A DNA stretch of 16,549 nt from an uncultured Alphaproteobacteria bacterium (lineage in GTDB: Bacteria; Pseudomonadota; Alphaproteobacteria; CAAHEQ01; UBA3637), in NCBI GenBank assembly GCA_934203105.1, contig CAKPYQ010000023.1, forward strand, positions 1-16,549. The letters run 5' to 3'. The notes under the pieces were generated by a model. The model was given only the letters and a program-made list of their open reading frames with translations, did no database searches and had not been told where the DNA came from. Positions 7,689-15,563 of this stretch are shown here, piece after piece (the first letter of the stretch is position 1; every line of letters starts with the position of its first letter). The position numbers and the translations under genes are program-made.

Positions 7689-9911
7689 TTATTCCTCTTT
7701 TTGCAAAACCTTCGGCTTTAAGATAATCGTCGCAAGAGGCGGAATTGTCAAGTTTAAAGCATATCGTTTAAAGTTCCAACCATTATTATCCGTCTTTAAA
7801 TCGCCAAAATTACCCACTCCGCTGCCCCCGTAAATGGGATTATCAGAGTTGAATATTTCCGTATAAATACCGGCTTTGTTCACACCGACTTTATAGTTAT
7901 AAAGCGGTTGCGGCGTAAAGTTCGACACACACACCACAAAATCATCGGGATCTTTTGATTTACGGATAAAAGAAATGACGCTGTGTTCTACATCGGATCC
8001 GTCAATCCATTCAAAGCCTGCTTCTTCAAAATCCAACTGGTGCAAAGCAGGTTCCACAACATGCAGAGCGTTTAAATCCTTAACCAAGCGTTGAACACCG
8101 CTGTGTTGCGGGTTTAAAAGCTCGTTCCAAGACAAGCTGTCATCATATCGCCATTCGTGATCTTGCGCAAACTCGTTTCCCATAAACAGCAGCTGCTTTC
8201 CCGGGTGGGCATACATAAATCCGAAATACGCCCGCAAATTAGCAAACTTTTGCCACATATCGCCCGACATTTTATCAATCAAAGGCCCTTTGCCGTGGAC
8301 GACTTCATCGTGCGACAGAGGCAAAATAAAGTTTTCATTAAACGCATAAACCAAGCTGAAAGTCATTTCGGATTGATGATATTTACGATGAACCGATTCG
8401 CGATGCATATATTGCAAGCTGTCATTCATCCAACCCATATTCCATTTAAATGAAAAGCCCAAGCCGCCGACATAAGTCGGGCGCGATACCATCGGCCAAG
8501 AAGTTGATTCTTCGGCAAAAGTAACGGCTCCGCTGTTTTCGGCATAGACCCATTCATTCAGCCGCCGCAAAAAAGAAATGGCTTCGATATTTTCGTGTCC
8601 GCCGTATTGATTAGGCACCCATTCACCGTCTTTGCGGGCATAGTCCAAATAAAGCATACTGGCAACCGCGTCTACTCGCAATCCGTCAATATGGTATTCG
8701 CGCAACCAAAACAAAGCGTTTGCTAACAAAAAGTTTGCTACTTCGTTGCGTCCGTAATTATAAACTTTTGTTCCCCAATCTTTTTGTTCACCTTTGCGCG
8801 TATCGGCGTATTCGTAAAGCGCCGTGCCGTCAAAATAATCCAACCCGTATGTATCTTTCGGGAAATGAGCCGGCACCCAATCGATAATAACCCCGATACC
8901 TTCTTGATGCAAGCAATCGACCAAAAACTTAAAATCGTCCGGATTACCATAACGGGCCGTCGGTGCATAAAGCCCCAACGCCTGATATCCCCACGATCCG
9001 TCAAACGGGTGTTCGGATACCGGCAAAAACTCAACATGCGTAAAGCCCATATATTTAACGTATTCAGGCAATTCTTGCGCCAATTCCCGATACGTCAAAA
9101 AACGATTGCCTTCCAAAGAATTACGCCGCCAAGAACCTAAATGCACTTCGTAAATACTCATCGGTTTATGCAACGGATCTTGATATTCTTTTCGGCGATT
9201 CATCCATACTTCGTCTGCCCAACGATAACGTTTTGAATTATAAACCGCAGACGCCGTATTCGGCCGCAACTCCGCCGCAAAACCAACCGGATCGGCCTTT
9301 AAAGGCAACACTTGCCCCCGATTATCAACAATTTCGTATTTATAAAATTCGCCCTCTTTTAAATCGGGAATAAATATTTCCCACACACCGTGACCGGCTC
9401 GATTGCGCATCATATGGCGCCGACCGTCCCATGTGTTAAAGTTTCCAACTACGCTGACCCGCCTTGCATTTGGCGCCCATACGGCAAACAAAACGCCGTC
9501 CACGCCTTGATGACGGATCAAATGGGCCCCCAGCTTATCGTACAGATTTTTGTGTGTCCCTTCCCCCATCAAATGCAAATCAAAGTCCGATAAAACCGGC
9601 TCAAAACGATAGGGATCTTCGCTGACATAGCTGCGCCCGTCGCCAAAATAAATGCGTAATTTATAAGGAAAAAAGTTCTTTGCCGCCGGAAAATTGCGTT
9701 GAAATAATCCAAATGAATGGATTTTATCCATCGCACCCAAAACTTGGCTTTCATCAAATGAAATTACTTCGATTCTGTCCGCATTCGGATAACAAACACG
9801 AATAAACAAGCCTCCCTTGTCGGATTTGTGCATACCCAACACGGAAAACGGATCGCCATAACCTTGGGTCATCAGCGTGTGCTTAAAACTTTCAGATAAA
9901 ACTTCTTTCAT
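7689..9911 (-). CDS. glgB: 1,4-alpha-glucan branching enzyme
   Basis: 740 aa, close to the 728 aa of E. coli GlgB. It cuts alpha-1,4 chains and re-attaches them in alpha-1,6 linkage. Layout: an N1 domain (about 15-115; YGDPFSVLGMH), a CBM48 domain (about 125-230; VWAPNARRVSVVGNFNTWDG), a GH13 barrel, and a C-terminal beta domain. Catalytic residues are Asp414 (DGLRVDAVASM), Glu467 (TFAEEST) and Asp535 (LSHDEV), with the same spacing (53 and 121 residues) as in E. coli. Region I is IIDWVPAHFP. The ATG has AAAGGGAG upstream. An extended -10 promoter lies at 9933-9941. First gene of the glgB-glgX pair. The full two-domain N-terminus suggests the long-form type of enzyme. Confidence 0.97.
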   Translation of the reverse strand: MKEVLSESFKHTLMTQGYGDPFSVLGMHKSDKGGLFIRVCYPNADRIEVISFDESQVLGAMDKIHSFGLFQRNFPAAKNFFPYKLRIYFGDGRSYVSEDPYRFEPVLSDFDLHLMGEGTHKNLYDKLGAHLIRHQGVDGVLFAVWAPNARRVSVVGNFNTWDGRRHMMRNRAGHGVWEIFIPDLKEGEFYKYEIVDNRGQVLPLKADPVGFAAELRPNTASAVYNSKRYRWADEVWMNRRKEYQDPLHKPMSIYEVHLGSWRRNSLEGNRFLTYRELAQELPEYVKYMGFTHVEFLPVSEHPFDGSWGYQALGLYAPTARYGNPDDFKFLVDCLHQEGIGVIIDWVPAHFPKDTYGLDYFDGTALYEYADTRKGEQKDWGTKVYNYGRNEVANFLLANALFWLREYHIDGLRVDAVASMLYLDYARKDGEWVPNQYGGHENIEAISFLRRLNEWVYAENSGAVTFAEESTSWPMVSRPTYVGGLGFSFKWNMGWMNDSLQYMHRESVHRKYHQSEMTFSLVYAFNENFILPLSHDEVVHGKGPLIDKMSGDMWQKFANLRAYFGFMYAHPGKQLLFMGNEFAQDHEWRYDDSLSWNELLNPQHSGVQRLVKDLNALHVVEPALHQLDFEEAGFEWIDGSDVEHSVISFIRKSKDPDDFVVCVSNFTPQPLYNYKVGVNKAGIYTEIFNSDNPIYGGSGVGNFGDLKTDNNGWNFKRYALNLTIPPLATIILKPKVLQKEE

Positions 9912-9932
9912 TTTTTCTCCCTTTTTTCTTTC

Positions 9933-9941
9933 TGTATAGCA
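9933..9941 (-). promoter_or_regulatory. Extended -10 promoter element of glgB
   Basis: On the minus strand TGCTATACA, i.e. TGn plus TATACA, lies 21-30 bases before the glgB start. No good -35 is seen (TTTCTT at the right distance), which extended -10 promoters can tolerate. The leader would be only about 15 bases, just holding the ribosome site. Confidence 0.5.
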
Positions 9942-9986
9942 CGGAAGAAAAAATAAAGAAAGTACAAAATTAATTTTTTTTAATAA

Positions 9987-10610
9987 TTATTCGCCAACTT
10001 CGATATTTTGTTCGGATTTTTGGGGATTTTTCAAATTATTATCCCCTTCATCGGCCACGATTTTATCCTTTGTCGCGCGGTTGACGCGATGAGGACGTCG
10101 GCGTTGCACTTTGGGCATAGCAATAACAGTATCCGACTTTTGGTTTTCGGCCTGCTCCACAACATCGCAAGCCTCCGGTTCAGCGGCCGCCTCTGCCCCC
10201 GGCACTTCATCATCGGCACCGATTAAGCCGCATTGAGTTGTTTCGGCTTCGTCTTTTTCAACGGCCAAGCTTTCGGCTGTCGTTGCAGGCAACGGCGTTA
10301 TCATCACCGGTTGACGTTGCGCATCATTCATCGCCGCTAATTCCAACATACGCGTATAATGATCTGCATATTGCATATATGTTTCAAATAAAATCCGATC
10401 GTCTTGATTTTTGGCGTCCTTTGCCAAAGACATATACTTTTCGATTAATTGAGCCGCCGTTCCGCGCACACGTCCCGCAGGTGATGTGCTGTCAAAAGCC
10501 GTATTGCGAGTGATGTTATTTCCGTTTGCATTACCATTGCGACGGTTGTTGTTATTATTAAAACGACCGTGACGTCCGTTCGAACGATTCCTGTTTGAAT
10601 TTTGTTTCAT
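9987..10610 (-). CDS. DUF4167 domain protein
   Basis: 207 aa. The N-terminus (1-35) is almost only Asn, Arg and Gly, a low-complexity basic stretch like many RNA-binding tails. Residues about 38-93 form the DUF4167 core (GRVRGTAAQLIEKYMSLAKD, then an Asp-Arg-Ile...Tyr-Met-Gln-Tyr-Ala-Asp-His-Tyr helix). A long acidic Ala/Glu-rich stretch follows (about 115-165), then a basic patch (QRRRPHRVNR) and a Lys/Asn-rich tail. The family is a marker of Alphaproteobacteria; I know no established function. The start is chosen by the family N-terminus, since no Shine-Dalgarno site is visible in front of it. A promoter at 10698-10726 implies an 80-base leader with two hairpins. RNA binding is inference from composition only. 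Confidence 0.85.
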   Translation of the reverse strand: MKQNSNRNRSNGRHGRFNNNNNRRNGNANGNNITRNTAFDSTSPAGRVRGTAAQLIEKYMSLAKDAKNQDDRILFETYMQYADHYTRMLELAAMNDAQRQPVMITPLPATTAESLAVEKDEAETTQCGLIGADDEVPGAEAAAEPEACDVVEQAENQKSDTVIAMPKVQRRRPHRVNRATKDKIVADEGDNNLKNPQKSEQNIEVGE

Positions 10611-10649
10611 ATCTGTGTAAAACCAATATTATTGAAATAATTAAATTAT

Positions 10650-10685
10650 GGGAAATCTTTGTTTCCCCGCTATGCCCTTTGGCAT
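10650..10685 (-). promoter_or_regulatory. Two tandem hairpins in the leader of the DUF4167 gene
   Basis: Between promoter and start codon are two small perfect dyads: ATGCC/GGCAT around a 4-base loop (10672-10685), and GGGAAA/TTTCCC around a 6-base loop (10650-10667). Neither is followed by a T-run on the minus strand, so they are not ordinary terminators. They may be a translational or RNA-stability element. No known riboswitch class is recognised. Confidence 0.45.
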
Positions 10686-10697
10686 TAAAACATCAGT

Positions 10698-10726
10698 AGT
10701 ATAAATAAAAAGCAAACAAATTGCAA
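10698..10726 (-). promoter_or_regulatory. Sigma70 promoter for the DUF4167 gene
   Basis: On the minus strand TTGCAA (10726-10721), a 17-base spacer and TATACT (10703-10698). Expected transcription start is near 10691. The divergent lpxC promoter was not identified with confidence in 10740-10843. Confidence 0.65.
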
Positions 10727-10843
10727 GCTCTTTTTAAAAAAATTTGATGTAATATTTTGTAAGAAACTTTGATTTGAAGTTTAATCATAAAATGTTATTG
10801 TTGAAAGCAAAGCAGTTTTAACGTTAAATTAAAAGGATTTTTT

Positions 10844-11731
10844 ATGACAAAACACCAATTTTGCGAACGCACATTTAAAAGCACGGTTCAAACAGAAGGT
10901 GTCGGCATTCATTCCGGCGCACCGGCGGTCATTGTTTTTCACCCTGCCCCCGTTGGCACGGGGATTGTTTTTCGCCGTTCAGACATCACAGATAAAGACA
11001 ACCAAATACCGGCGGATTATTTGCACGTTGTTGATACAAAGTTATGCTCTTGTTTTGGGAACAAAGCCGGCGCAATTGTATCCACAGCCGAACACTTAAT
11101 GGGCGCATTAAATGCTTTTGGGATAACAAACGCTTTTATTGATGTATCGGGCCCGGAAATCCCCATTATGGACGGCAGCGCAAAAGATTATGTTGAATTG
11201 TTTGAAAAAGCCGGTATTGAAGACCAAGATGCGCCGCAAAAAGCTTTAAAAATCAAAAAAGAAGTCACCTTTACCGATGATAAAGGTATTACAGTATCTT
11301 TAAAACCGGCCGATAAAGGCTTTACGGTTGATTTTGAAATTGACTTTGCCGCCCAAATCATCGGACATCAAGCTTTTGTTTTCACCCTGTCTTTGGACAG
11401 CTTTAAAGAGCAAATCGCTTATGCACGCACATTCGGCCAAATGCAAGAAGTTCAAATGTTGCACGCAATGGGCTTGGGACGTGGCGGTAATTTAGACAAT
11501 ACCGTCGTTGTTGACAACGATAAAGTTTTAAATCCGAACGGCCTGCGCGACAAATTGGAATTCGTGCGTCATAAAATTTTGGACACCGTTGGCGATTTAT
11601 ACCAAGCCAAAATGCCGATTATCGGCTATTTTAAGGGTTCAAAATCCGGACATTATCATAACAATATGATTTTGCGCGAAGTCTTTAAAAACCCCGAAAA
11701 TTATGAAATCGTGGATTTAAATTCGCTGTAA
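10844..11731 (+). CDS. lpxC: UDP-3-O-acyl-N-acetylglucosamine deacetylase
   Basis: 295 aa, family-typical. This is the committed, zinc-dependent step of lipid A synthesis: deacetylation of UDP-3-O-acyl-GlcNAc in the cytoplasm, which marks the organism as lipopolysaccharide-bearing. Motifs: TVQTEGVGIHSG near the N-terminus, STAEHLMGAL with Glu83 (base) and His84 (zinc), IMDGSA, RHKILDTVGDL with zinc ligands His243 and Asp247, and SGHYHNN with His270. The ATG is preceded by AAAAGGA. It stands alone: the DUF4167 gene is divergent, and the convergent mutY stop abuts its stop with no gap (TAATTA). In many Proteobacteria lpxC follows ftsZ; here it has been separated from the cell-division cluster. 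Confidence 0.97.
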   Translation: MTKHQFCERTFKSTVQTEGVGIHSGAPAVIVFHPAPVGTGIVFRRSDITDKDNQIPADYLHVVDTKLCSCFGNKAGAIVSTAEHLMGALNAFGITNAFIDVSGPEIPIMDGSAKDYVELFEKAGIEDQDAPQKALKIKKEVTFTDDKGITVSLKPADKGFTVDFEIDFAAQIIGHQAFVFTLSLDSFKEQIAYARTFGQMQEVQMLHAMGLGRGGNLDNTVVVDNDKVLNPNGLRDKLEFVRHKILDTVGDLYQAKMPIIGYFKGSKSGHYHNNMILREVFKNPENYEIVDLNSL

Positions 11732-12715
11732 TTACAACGCTTTTTTAAAAACCTTTTTCATTAAAGTTGAAAAAGCATACTCTTTTAATTCGGCCGGCGG
11801 AACAAACTTTCCGTCGGCTTTAACATTGTGCGCGACGAAAATATCACCGGTAAAATCAATATGCGTAAAGACATGACGAACGGATAAAGAGCTTTTTTCC
11901 CAATCCGCTTTAAAGGGAGGCGTTGCACCATCAATTTGCCAAGGCAGTTCCCACAATCCGGACAATAAGCCTTTATCCCTTTTGGTCAAATACAGCGCCC
12001 CCTGCGCATCAAAGCCCATAAAAATTGCGCCTTTGGCTTTGCGTTTTTGCATTTTTTTAATGTTGGGTATATCGTTTTGAATGCCCAAAGCACGCGCTTT
12101 GCACTCTTTGTTCCAAGGGCAATTTAAACATAACGGATTTTGCGGTTTACAAACCGTCGCCCCCAAATCCATAATCGCAGAAGCATAATCCGCCGAACGT
12201 GTTTTCGATGTTAATTTTTCCGCCAACGGATAAATCGTGTCTTTATCGACTTGCTGCGTTAAACCATAAAGCCGTGCAATCACTCTGATCACATTCCCGT
12301 CAACCACTGTTTCGGGCAAATTAAAAGCAAAAGCGCAAATGCTGGACGCTGTATAGGGGCCGATCCCCGGCAATTTTAACAAAGTTTTTCGATCGGCGGG
12401 GAAATGCGCGTTATAATCTTTGACTAAAACTTTGGCGCACTCGTGCAGTTTCTTTGCCCGTGTATAATAGCCTAATCCTTGCCAAGCATGCAAAACATCA
12501 TCTATATCGGCCGCAGCCAAGCTTTCCAAGGTCGGAAATTTTTTCTGCCAACGCAAAAAGTAATCGATGACAGTTCCGACCGTTGTTTGTTGTAACATAA
12601 TTTCCGATATCCACACAGGATAAGCGTCCGGCGCTGCACCTTTAAACCGCCACGGCAAGCACCGTCCGTTTAAATCATACCAATCCAACAGCTTTTGCGT
12701 TAAACTTTCATTCAT
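11732..12715 (-). CDS. mutY: A/G-specific adenine DNA glycosylase
   Basis: 327 aa from ATG 12715. It removes adenine mispaired with 8-oxoguanine. The helix-hairpin-helix LPGIGPYTA (115-123) is followed by the catalytic VDGNV with Asp139; Glu38 lies in SEIMLQQTTV. The 4Fe-4S loop has Cys 189, 196, 199 and 205 (C-x6-C-x2-C-x5-C), as in E. coli MutY. The C-terminal MutT-like domain carries RHVFTHIDF, the 8-oxoG-recognition segment. An upstream in-frame TTG (12721) is possible, but ATG fits the family N-terminus. It starts 12 bases after the stop of the Clp-like gene, so it is likely cotranscribed with it. No clear terminator follows; the perfect dyad at 11753-11775 lies inside the coding end and has no U-run. 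Confidence 0.95.
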   Translation of the reverse strand: MNESLTQKLLDWYDLNGRCLPWRFKGAAPDAYPVWISEIMLQQTTVGTVIDYFLRWQKKFPTLESLAAADIDDVLHAWQGLGYYTRAKKLHECAKVLVKDYNAHFPADRKTLLKLPGIGPYTASSICAFAFNLPETVVDGNVIRVIARLYGLTQQVDKDTIYPLAEKLTSKTRSADYASAIMDLGATVCKPQNPLCLNCPWNKECKARALGIQNDIPNIKKMQKRKAKGAIFMGFDAQGALYLTKRDKGLLSGLWELPWQIDGATPPFKADWEKSSLSVRHVFTHIDFTGDIFVAHNVKADGKFVPPAELKEYAFSTLMKKVFKKAL

Positions 12716-12727
12716 CTTCAAAGCTTT

Positions 12728-14452
12728 TTATCCGGCTCTTTTTGCAAACATTTGCACCTTTTTACCCGCCGCGTCCATAGTTACCAAGACATCTTGCCCC
12801 GGTTTAACGCGCCCTTGCATAATCAAAAAAGCCAACGGATTTTCGATTTGGTGTTGCAATAAACGCTTTAAAGCACGAACACCGAATTTTGATGTAAACA
12901 CTTCATCGACAAACCACGCTTTTGCTTTATCATCGACGGTTACGTTATATCCGACAGCTTTGGCACGCTTTAATAATTTGTTCAAATGAATGTTAATCAC
13001 TTTACCCAAATCATCTTCGTTCAACTGGTGGAATGTAACAATATCGTCAATACGGTTTAAAAATTCGGGGCGGAAGTAATTTGTCAGGGCGTCCATACGC
13101 TGATAAGTCGGCAAATCCGACGCAACGTTTGACGTCATAATCACAATTGTATTGCGAAAATCGACGTGCGTGCCTTTACTGTCCGTCAAGCGCCCTTCGT
13201 CCAACACCTGCAACAACAAAGTCAAAATATCGGGGTGCGCTTTTTCAATTTCGTCGAATAAAACCACTTGGAAAGGCTTTAACCGAACGCCTTCGGTCAA
13301 CAAACCGCCCAACTCAAAGCCCGGTGTCCCGGGAGGCGGGCCAATCAATCGCGTCACAGAGTTTTTTTCCATATATTCGGACATATCCAAACGCAACAAA
13401 TTCGTTTCATCATTAAACATAAATTCGGCCAAAGACTTTGCCAATTCCGTTTTACCGATACCGGTTGCACCGATAAACAGAAAAGATCCGATCGGTCGGT
13501 TCGGATCTTGCAATCCCGAACGAGAACGACGCAAAGAATCAGACACCACTTTAACGGCTTCGTCTTGTCCGATAACCCGTGCATGTAAGAACTCTTCGGC
13601 CAAAGCCAAACGCTTTTGATCTTCAATATCCACTTTTTCCAAAGGAATACCTGTCCACGCTGAAATTGTCCGCATAGCGTGCTCAATCGTCAACGTTTTA
13701 CTTTCCGATTTATCCATCAAAATCAAGCTGGACGCATCGTCCAACAAATCAATGGCTTTTTCGGGCAGTTGGCGTTGTTTGATATATCGATGCGCCAAGT
13801 TAACCGACGCAGCAACCACATCATCGGGAATAACAACGCCGTAATGCTGTTCAAACTGCGCTTTTTGGCGTTGAACGATTTGAATAGCCTCGGCAACAGT
13901 CGGCTCTTCCAAAAACAATGTTTGAAACTTGCCCAGCAAAGCAATATCCTTTTCAACATACGCGCGATAAGACAAAGGATCCGATTCCAAAATGCATGTG
14001 ACTGACCCGTCCATTATTTTTAACTTTAAAAACTTGGCCGGTTCGATGTTTTCCGGATTGATGTCCGTGCGGACGATCAAGCTGACATCTTTGGCGTAAA
14101 AAATCTTTTTACCGTGCGCGGCATAAATATCTTCATAAATCTGCTTTAATATAGCTGCATACGCATCATCGCTGGTCGTATCCAACATAACAGAGGCCAC
14201 ATCTACACCGACAACTTCGACATCTTTAAACGTATCCGGCGCCGATTCGCTGGCCATAAATTGGATCAAACCTTCGATCAAAGCGGTTTTACCGATACCC
14301 GACGGGCCCATCACTAACGGATTATTGTTATTTTTTCGCAACAATATATGCATCAAGCGATTAACTTCATCTTGTCTGCCGACCAAAGGCGTTAATTGCC
14401 CTGCTTTTGCCATTTGCGTATAATTGATAATGTATTTTGAAACGTCTGCCAT
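12728..14452 (-). CDS. ClpA-type AAA+ protein with degenerate first ATPase domain
   Basis: 574 aa from ATG 14452, which has AAAGGAT upstream; a longer in-frame start at 14482 lacks one. Two AAA+ domains are present without the Clp N-domain and without a ClpB M-domain, so the order is ClpA-like but about 180 aa shorter. D1: GRQDEV and an intact Walker A GPSGIGKT (49-56), but the Walker B is IFYAKDV (117-123) instead of LFIDEIH. The KYRGDFE pore segment is absent, the sensor-1 site reads CILESD, and the Arg finger motif ARRFQ is GKFQ. D2 looks active: Walker A GATGIGKT (328-335), Walker B VVLFDE (396-401), TSN (440-442), an FRPEFLNR Arg finger (R467) and sensor-2 GVRALKR. The D2 pore loop is GTPGF instead of GYVGY, and no IGL/IGF ClpP-binding loop is visible. 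Probably an unfoldase or remodeller that works without ClpP; target unknown. Confidence 0.85.
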   Translation of the reverse strand: MADVSKYIINYTQMAKAGQLTPLVGRQDEVNRLMHILLRKNNNNPLVMGPSGIGKTALIEGLIQFMASESAPDTFKDVEVVGVDVASVMLDTTSDDAYAAILKQIYEDIYAAHGKKIFYAKDVSLIVRTDINPENIEPAKFLKLKIMDGSVTCILESDPLSYRAYVEKDIALLGKFQTLFLEEPTVAEAIQIVQRQKAQFEQHYGVVIPDDVVAASVNLAHRYIKQRQLPEKAIDLLDDASSLILMDKSESKTLTIEHAMRTISAWTGIPLEKVDIEDQKRLALAEEFLHARVIGQDEAVKVVSDSLRRSRSGLQDPNRPIGSFLFIGATGIGKTELAKSLAEFMFNDETNLLRLDMSEYMEKNSVTRLIGPPPGTPGFELGGLLTEGVRLKPFQVVLFDEIEKAHPDILTLLLQVLDEGRLTDSKGTHVDFRNTIVIMTSNVASDLPTYQRMDALTNYFRPEFLNRIDDIVTFHQLNEDDLGKVINIHLNKLLKRAKAVGYNVTVDDKAKAWFVDEVFTSKFGVRALKRLLQHQIENPLAFLIMQGRVKPGQDVLVTMDAAGKKVQMFAKRAG

Positions 14453-14494
14453 TTTGGATATCCTTTCGTTTTTTATCAGCATAAAGCAATTTAT

Positions 14495-14511
14495 CTTAAT
14501 AAAAGATTAAG
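14495..14511. promoter_or_regulatory. Inverted repeat between divergent genes
   Basis: CTTAAT and ATTAAG flank a 5-base AAAAG spacer in the middle of the 98-base region between the Clp-like gene and the LOG-like gene. The position would suit an operator acting on both directions. AT-rich and short, so chance is possible. Neither divergent promoter could be set with confidence. Confidence 0.3.
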
Positions 14512-14550
14512 TTTTATTCGATAAAATTAAAAAATAAAGGAGATAAAAAA

Positions 14551-15132
14551 ATGAACTTTAAAAAAATTACCGTCTTTGGCGGTGCTTCTAAAACTATTGC
14601 GTCAAAGTACAATGACAAAGCGTTTAAATTGGGTCAATTAATTGCTCAAAACGGATCGACTCTTGTTTTTGGAATCGGCGATAATGGTATGATGGGGCAA
14701 GTGTTTCACGGATTATTAAAAGAATGCGGTTCTGTACGCGGCATTACAACGCAAAAATTGTTGGAATTGCAATGCGAAAACAAAGCGTTGTTTCGTGAAG
14801 GGGAAATCGAAATTGTTCCAAATCTTTCCGTGCGCAAATTTATGATGTTTGACGAAGGCGATATTATGGTTATTTTGCCCGGCGGTTGGGGTACGATTGA
14901 CGAATTCAGCGAATTTTGCGTATTGATTCAAACGGGGCAAATCCCCAAAAAGCCTTTGATTTTTGTTAATTTAGGCGGCTTTTGGAATCCATTAAAAAAA
15001 CAAATCATTCGTATGTATAAGGACGGATGTATCAACAAAGATCGCATTGATTTTATCAGCTTTGTCAAAAGAGTAGAAAAGGTCATACCGGAGGCTGAAA
15101 AAATTGCCGAAAAATTGGCGGCCAAAGAATAA
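14551..15132 (+). CDS. LOG-family protein (TIGR00730-like, possible nucleotide phosphoribohydrolase)
   Basis: 193 aa Rossmann-fold protein. FGGAS near the N-terminus, the nucleotide loop GIGDNGMMG (41-49), SVRKFMM (93-99) and LPGGWGTIDEF (109-119) reproduce the LOG signature: an Arg-Lys-x-x-Met helix and PGGxGTxxE with Arg95 and Glu118 as expected catalytic residues. LOG enzymes release free bases from nucleoside 5'-monophosphates (cytokinin ribotides in plants and some bacteria); the bacterial substrate here is unknown. The loop differs from the common YGGGxxGLMG. AAAGGAG lies 8 bases before the ATG. It is divergent from the Clp-like gene. The following lipoprotein gene has its own promoter starting 13 bases after this stop, so the two need not be coregulated. 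Confidence 0.85.
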   Translation: MNFKKITVFGGASKTIASKYNDKAFKLGQLIAQNGSTLVFGIGDNGMMGQVFHGLLKECGSVRGITTQKLLELQCENKALFREGEIEIVPNLSVRKFMMFDEGDIMVILPGGWGTIDEFSEFCVLIQTGQIPKKPLIFVNLGGFWNPLKKQIIRMYKDGCINKDRIDFISFVKRVEKVIPEAEKIAEKLAAKE

Positions 15133-15144
15133 AAAAAATAAAAC

Positions 15145-15173
15145 TTGACAAAAAGCATGCCTTTTGTTATAAT
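15145..15173 (+). promoter_or_regulatory. Near-consensus sigma70 promoter with a palindrome in the spacer
   Basis: Perfect TTGACA (15145-15150), a 17-base spacer and perfect TATAAT (15168-15173), with TGT before the -10 (extended -10). The spacer is filled by a 20-base palindrome, ACAAAAAGCATGCCTTTTGT (15148-15167), with 9 of 10 base pairs matching. It overlaps the end of the -35 and stops at the -10, an ideal place for a repressor. It is the strongest promoter seen in the window and serves the lipoprotein gene at 15202. Confidence 0.9.
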
Positions 15174-15201
15174 ATAGTTGTTTTATTGAAAGGATACGGA
15201 T

Positions 15202-15558
15202 ATGAGCACACGCAATAAACTTTATTTACCCTTAATTTTGGCAGCAGTATTATCAGGCGGATGCACGCCCAGGCCGTTGGGAAAAATCAATCCTGAAAAA
15301 GAGGCAACTTTATTGAATAAAGAAAACTTTACGTCGGATCACTATAGCACCTCTATTTATTACTTTGATACGGACGACGATCCGGAAACGGCGGAAATTG
15401 CCCTGCAAACGGAAGCGCACTATACATATTTGGATATGCGGTTAGCCGGTTTTAATAACGCCAAAATCGGACAAACAAAAACTATGGCACAATGGCACAA
15501 AGATTTAGTTTCGTCTTTAAAAGATTTAAGGTGGCATGGATATAAAGTTAAAGAATAA
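15202..15558 (+). CDS. Small putative lipoprotein
   Basis: 118 aa. The N-terminus is MSTRNK, a hydrophobic stretch (7-18), then LSGGCTPRP with Cys21. This resembles a signal-peptidase-II site, although Leu sits at -4 rather than -3, so lipidation is probable but not certain. The mature part is short, charged and hydrophilic, with an Asp-rich stretch (DTDDDPETAE) and a Trp/His-containing C-terminus; no family recognised. AAAGGAT lies 6 bases before the ATG. It is transcribed from its own near-consensus promoter with an operator-like palindrome, suggesting strong but switchable expression, e.g. an envelope-stress or adaptation protein (inference). It ends before a shared bidirectional terminator opposite the convergent mini-ORF. 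Confidence 0.75.
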   Translation: MSTRNKLYLPLILAAVLSGGCTPRPLGKINPEKEATLLNKENFTSDHYSTSIYYFDTDDDPETAEIALQTEAHYTYLDMRLAGFNNAKIGQTKTMAQWHKDLVSSLKDLRWHGYKVKE

Positions 15559-15563
15559 TATTA

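Noticed and set aside
5664..9911. Complete glycogen operon
   Set aside because: Only glgB and glgX are present; neighbours on both sides are unrelated and no glgA, glgC or glgP is seen.
10740..10843. lpxC promoter
   Set aside because: TTGTAA with 17 bases to TTTAAT is the best match, but the -10 lacks its key A; too weak to list.
11753..11775. Terminator for lpxC
   Set aside because: A perfect 8-bp dyad, but AT-rich and without a following T-run, inside the mutY coding end.
13152..13619. 155-codon plus-strand ORF opposite the Clp-like gene
   Set aside because: Mirrors conserved AAA+ D2 motifs on the other strand; shadow frame.
14453..14482. ATG 14482 start adding 10 residues to the Clp-like protein
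   Set aside because: No ribosome site before it, while AAAGGAT precedes ATG 14452.
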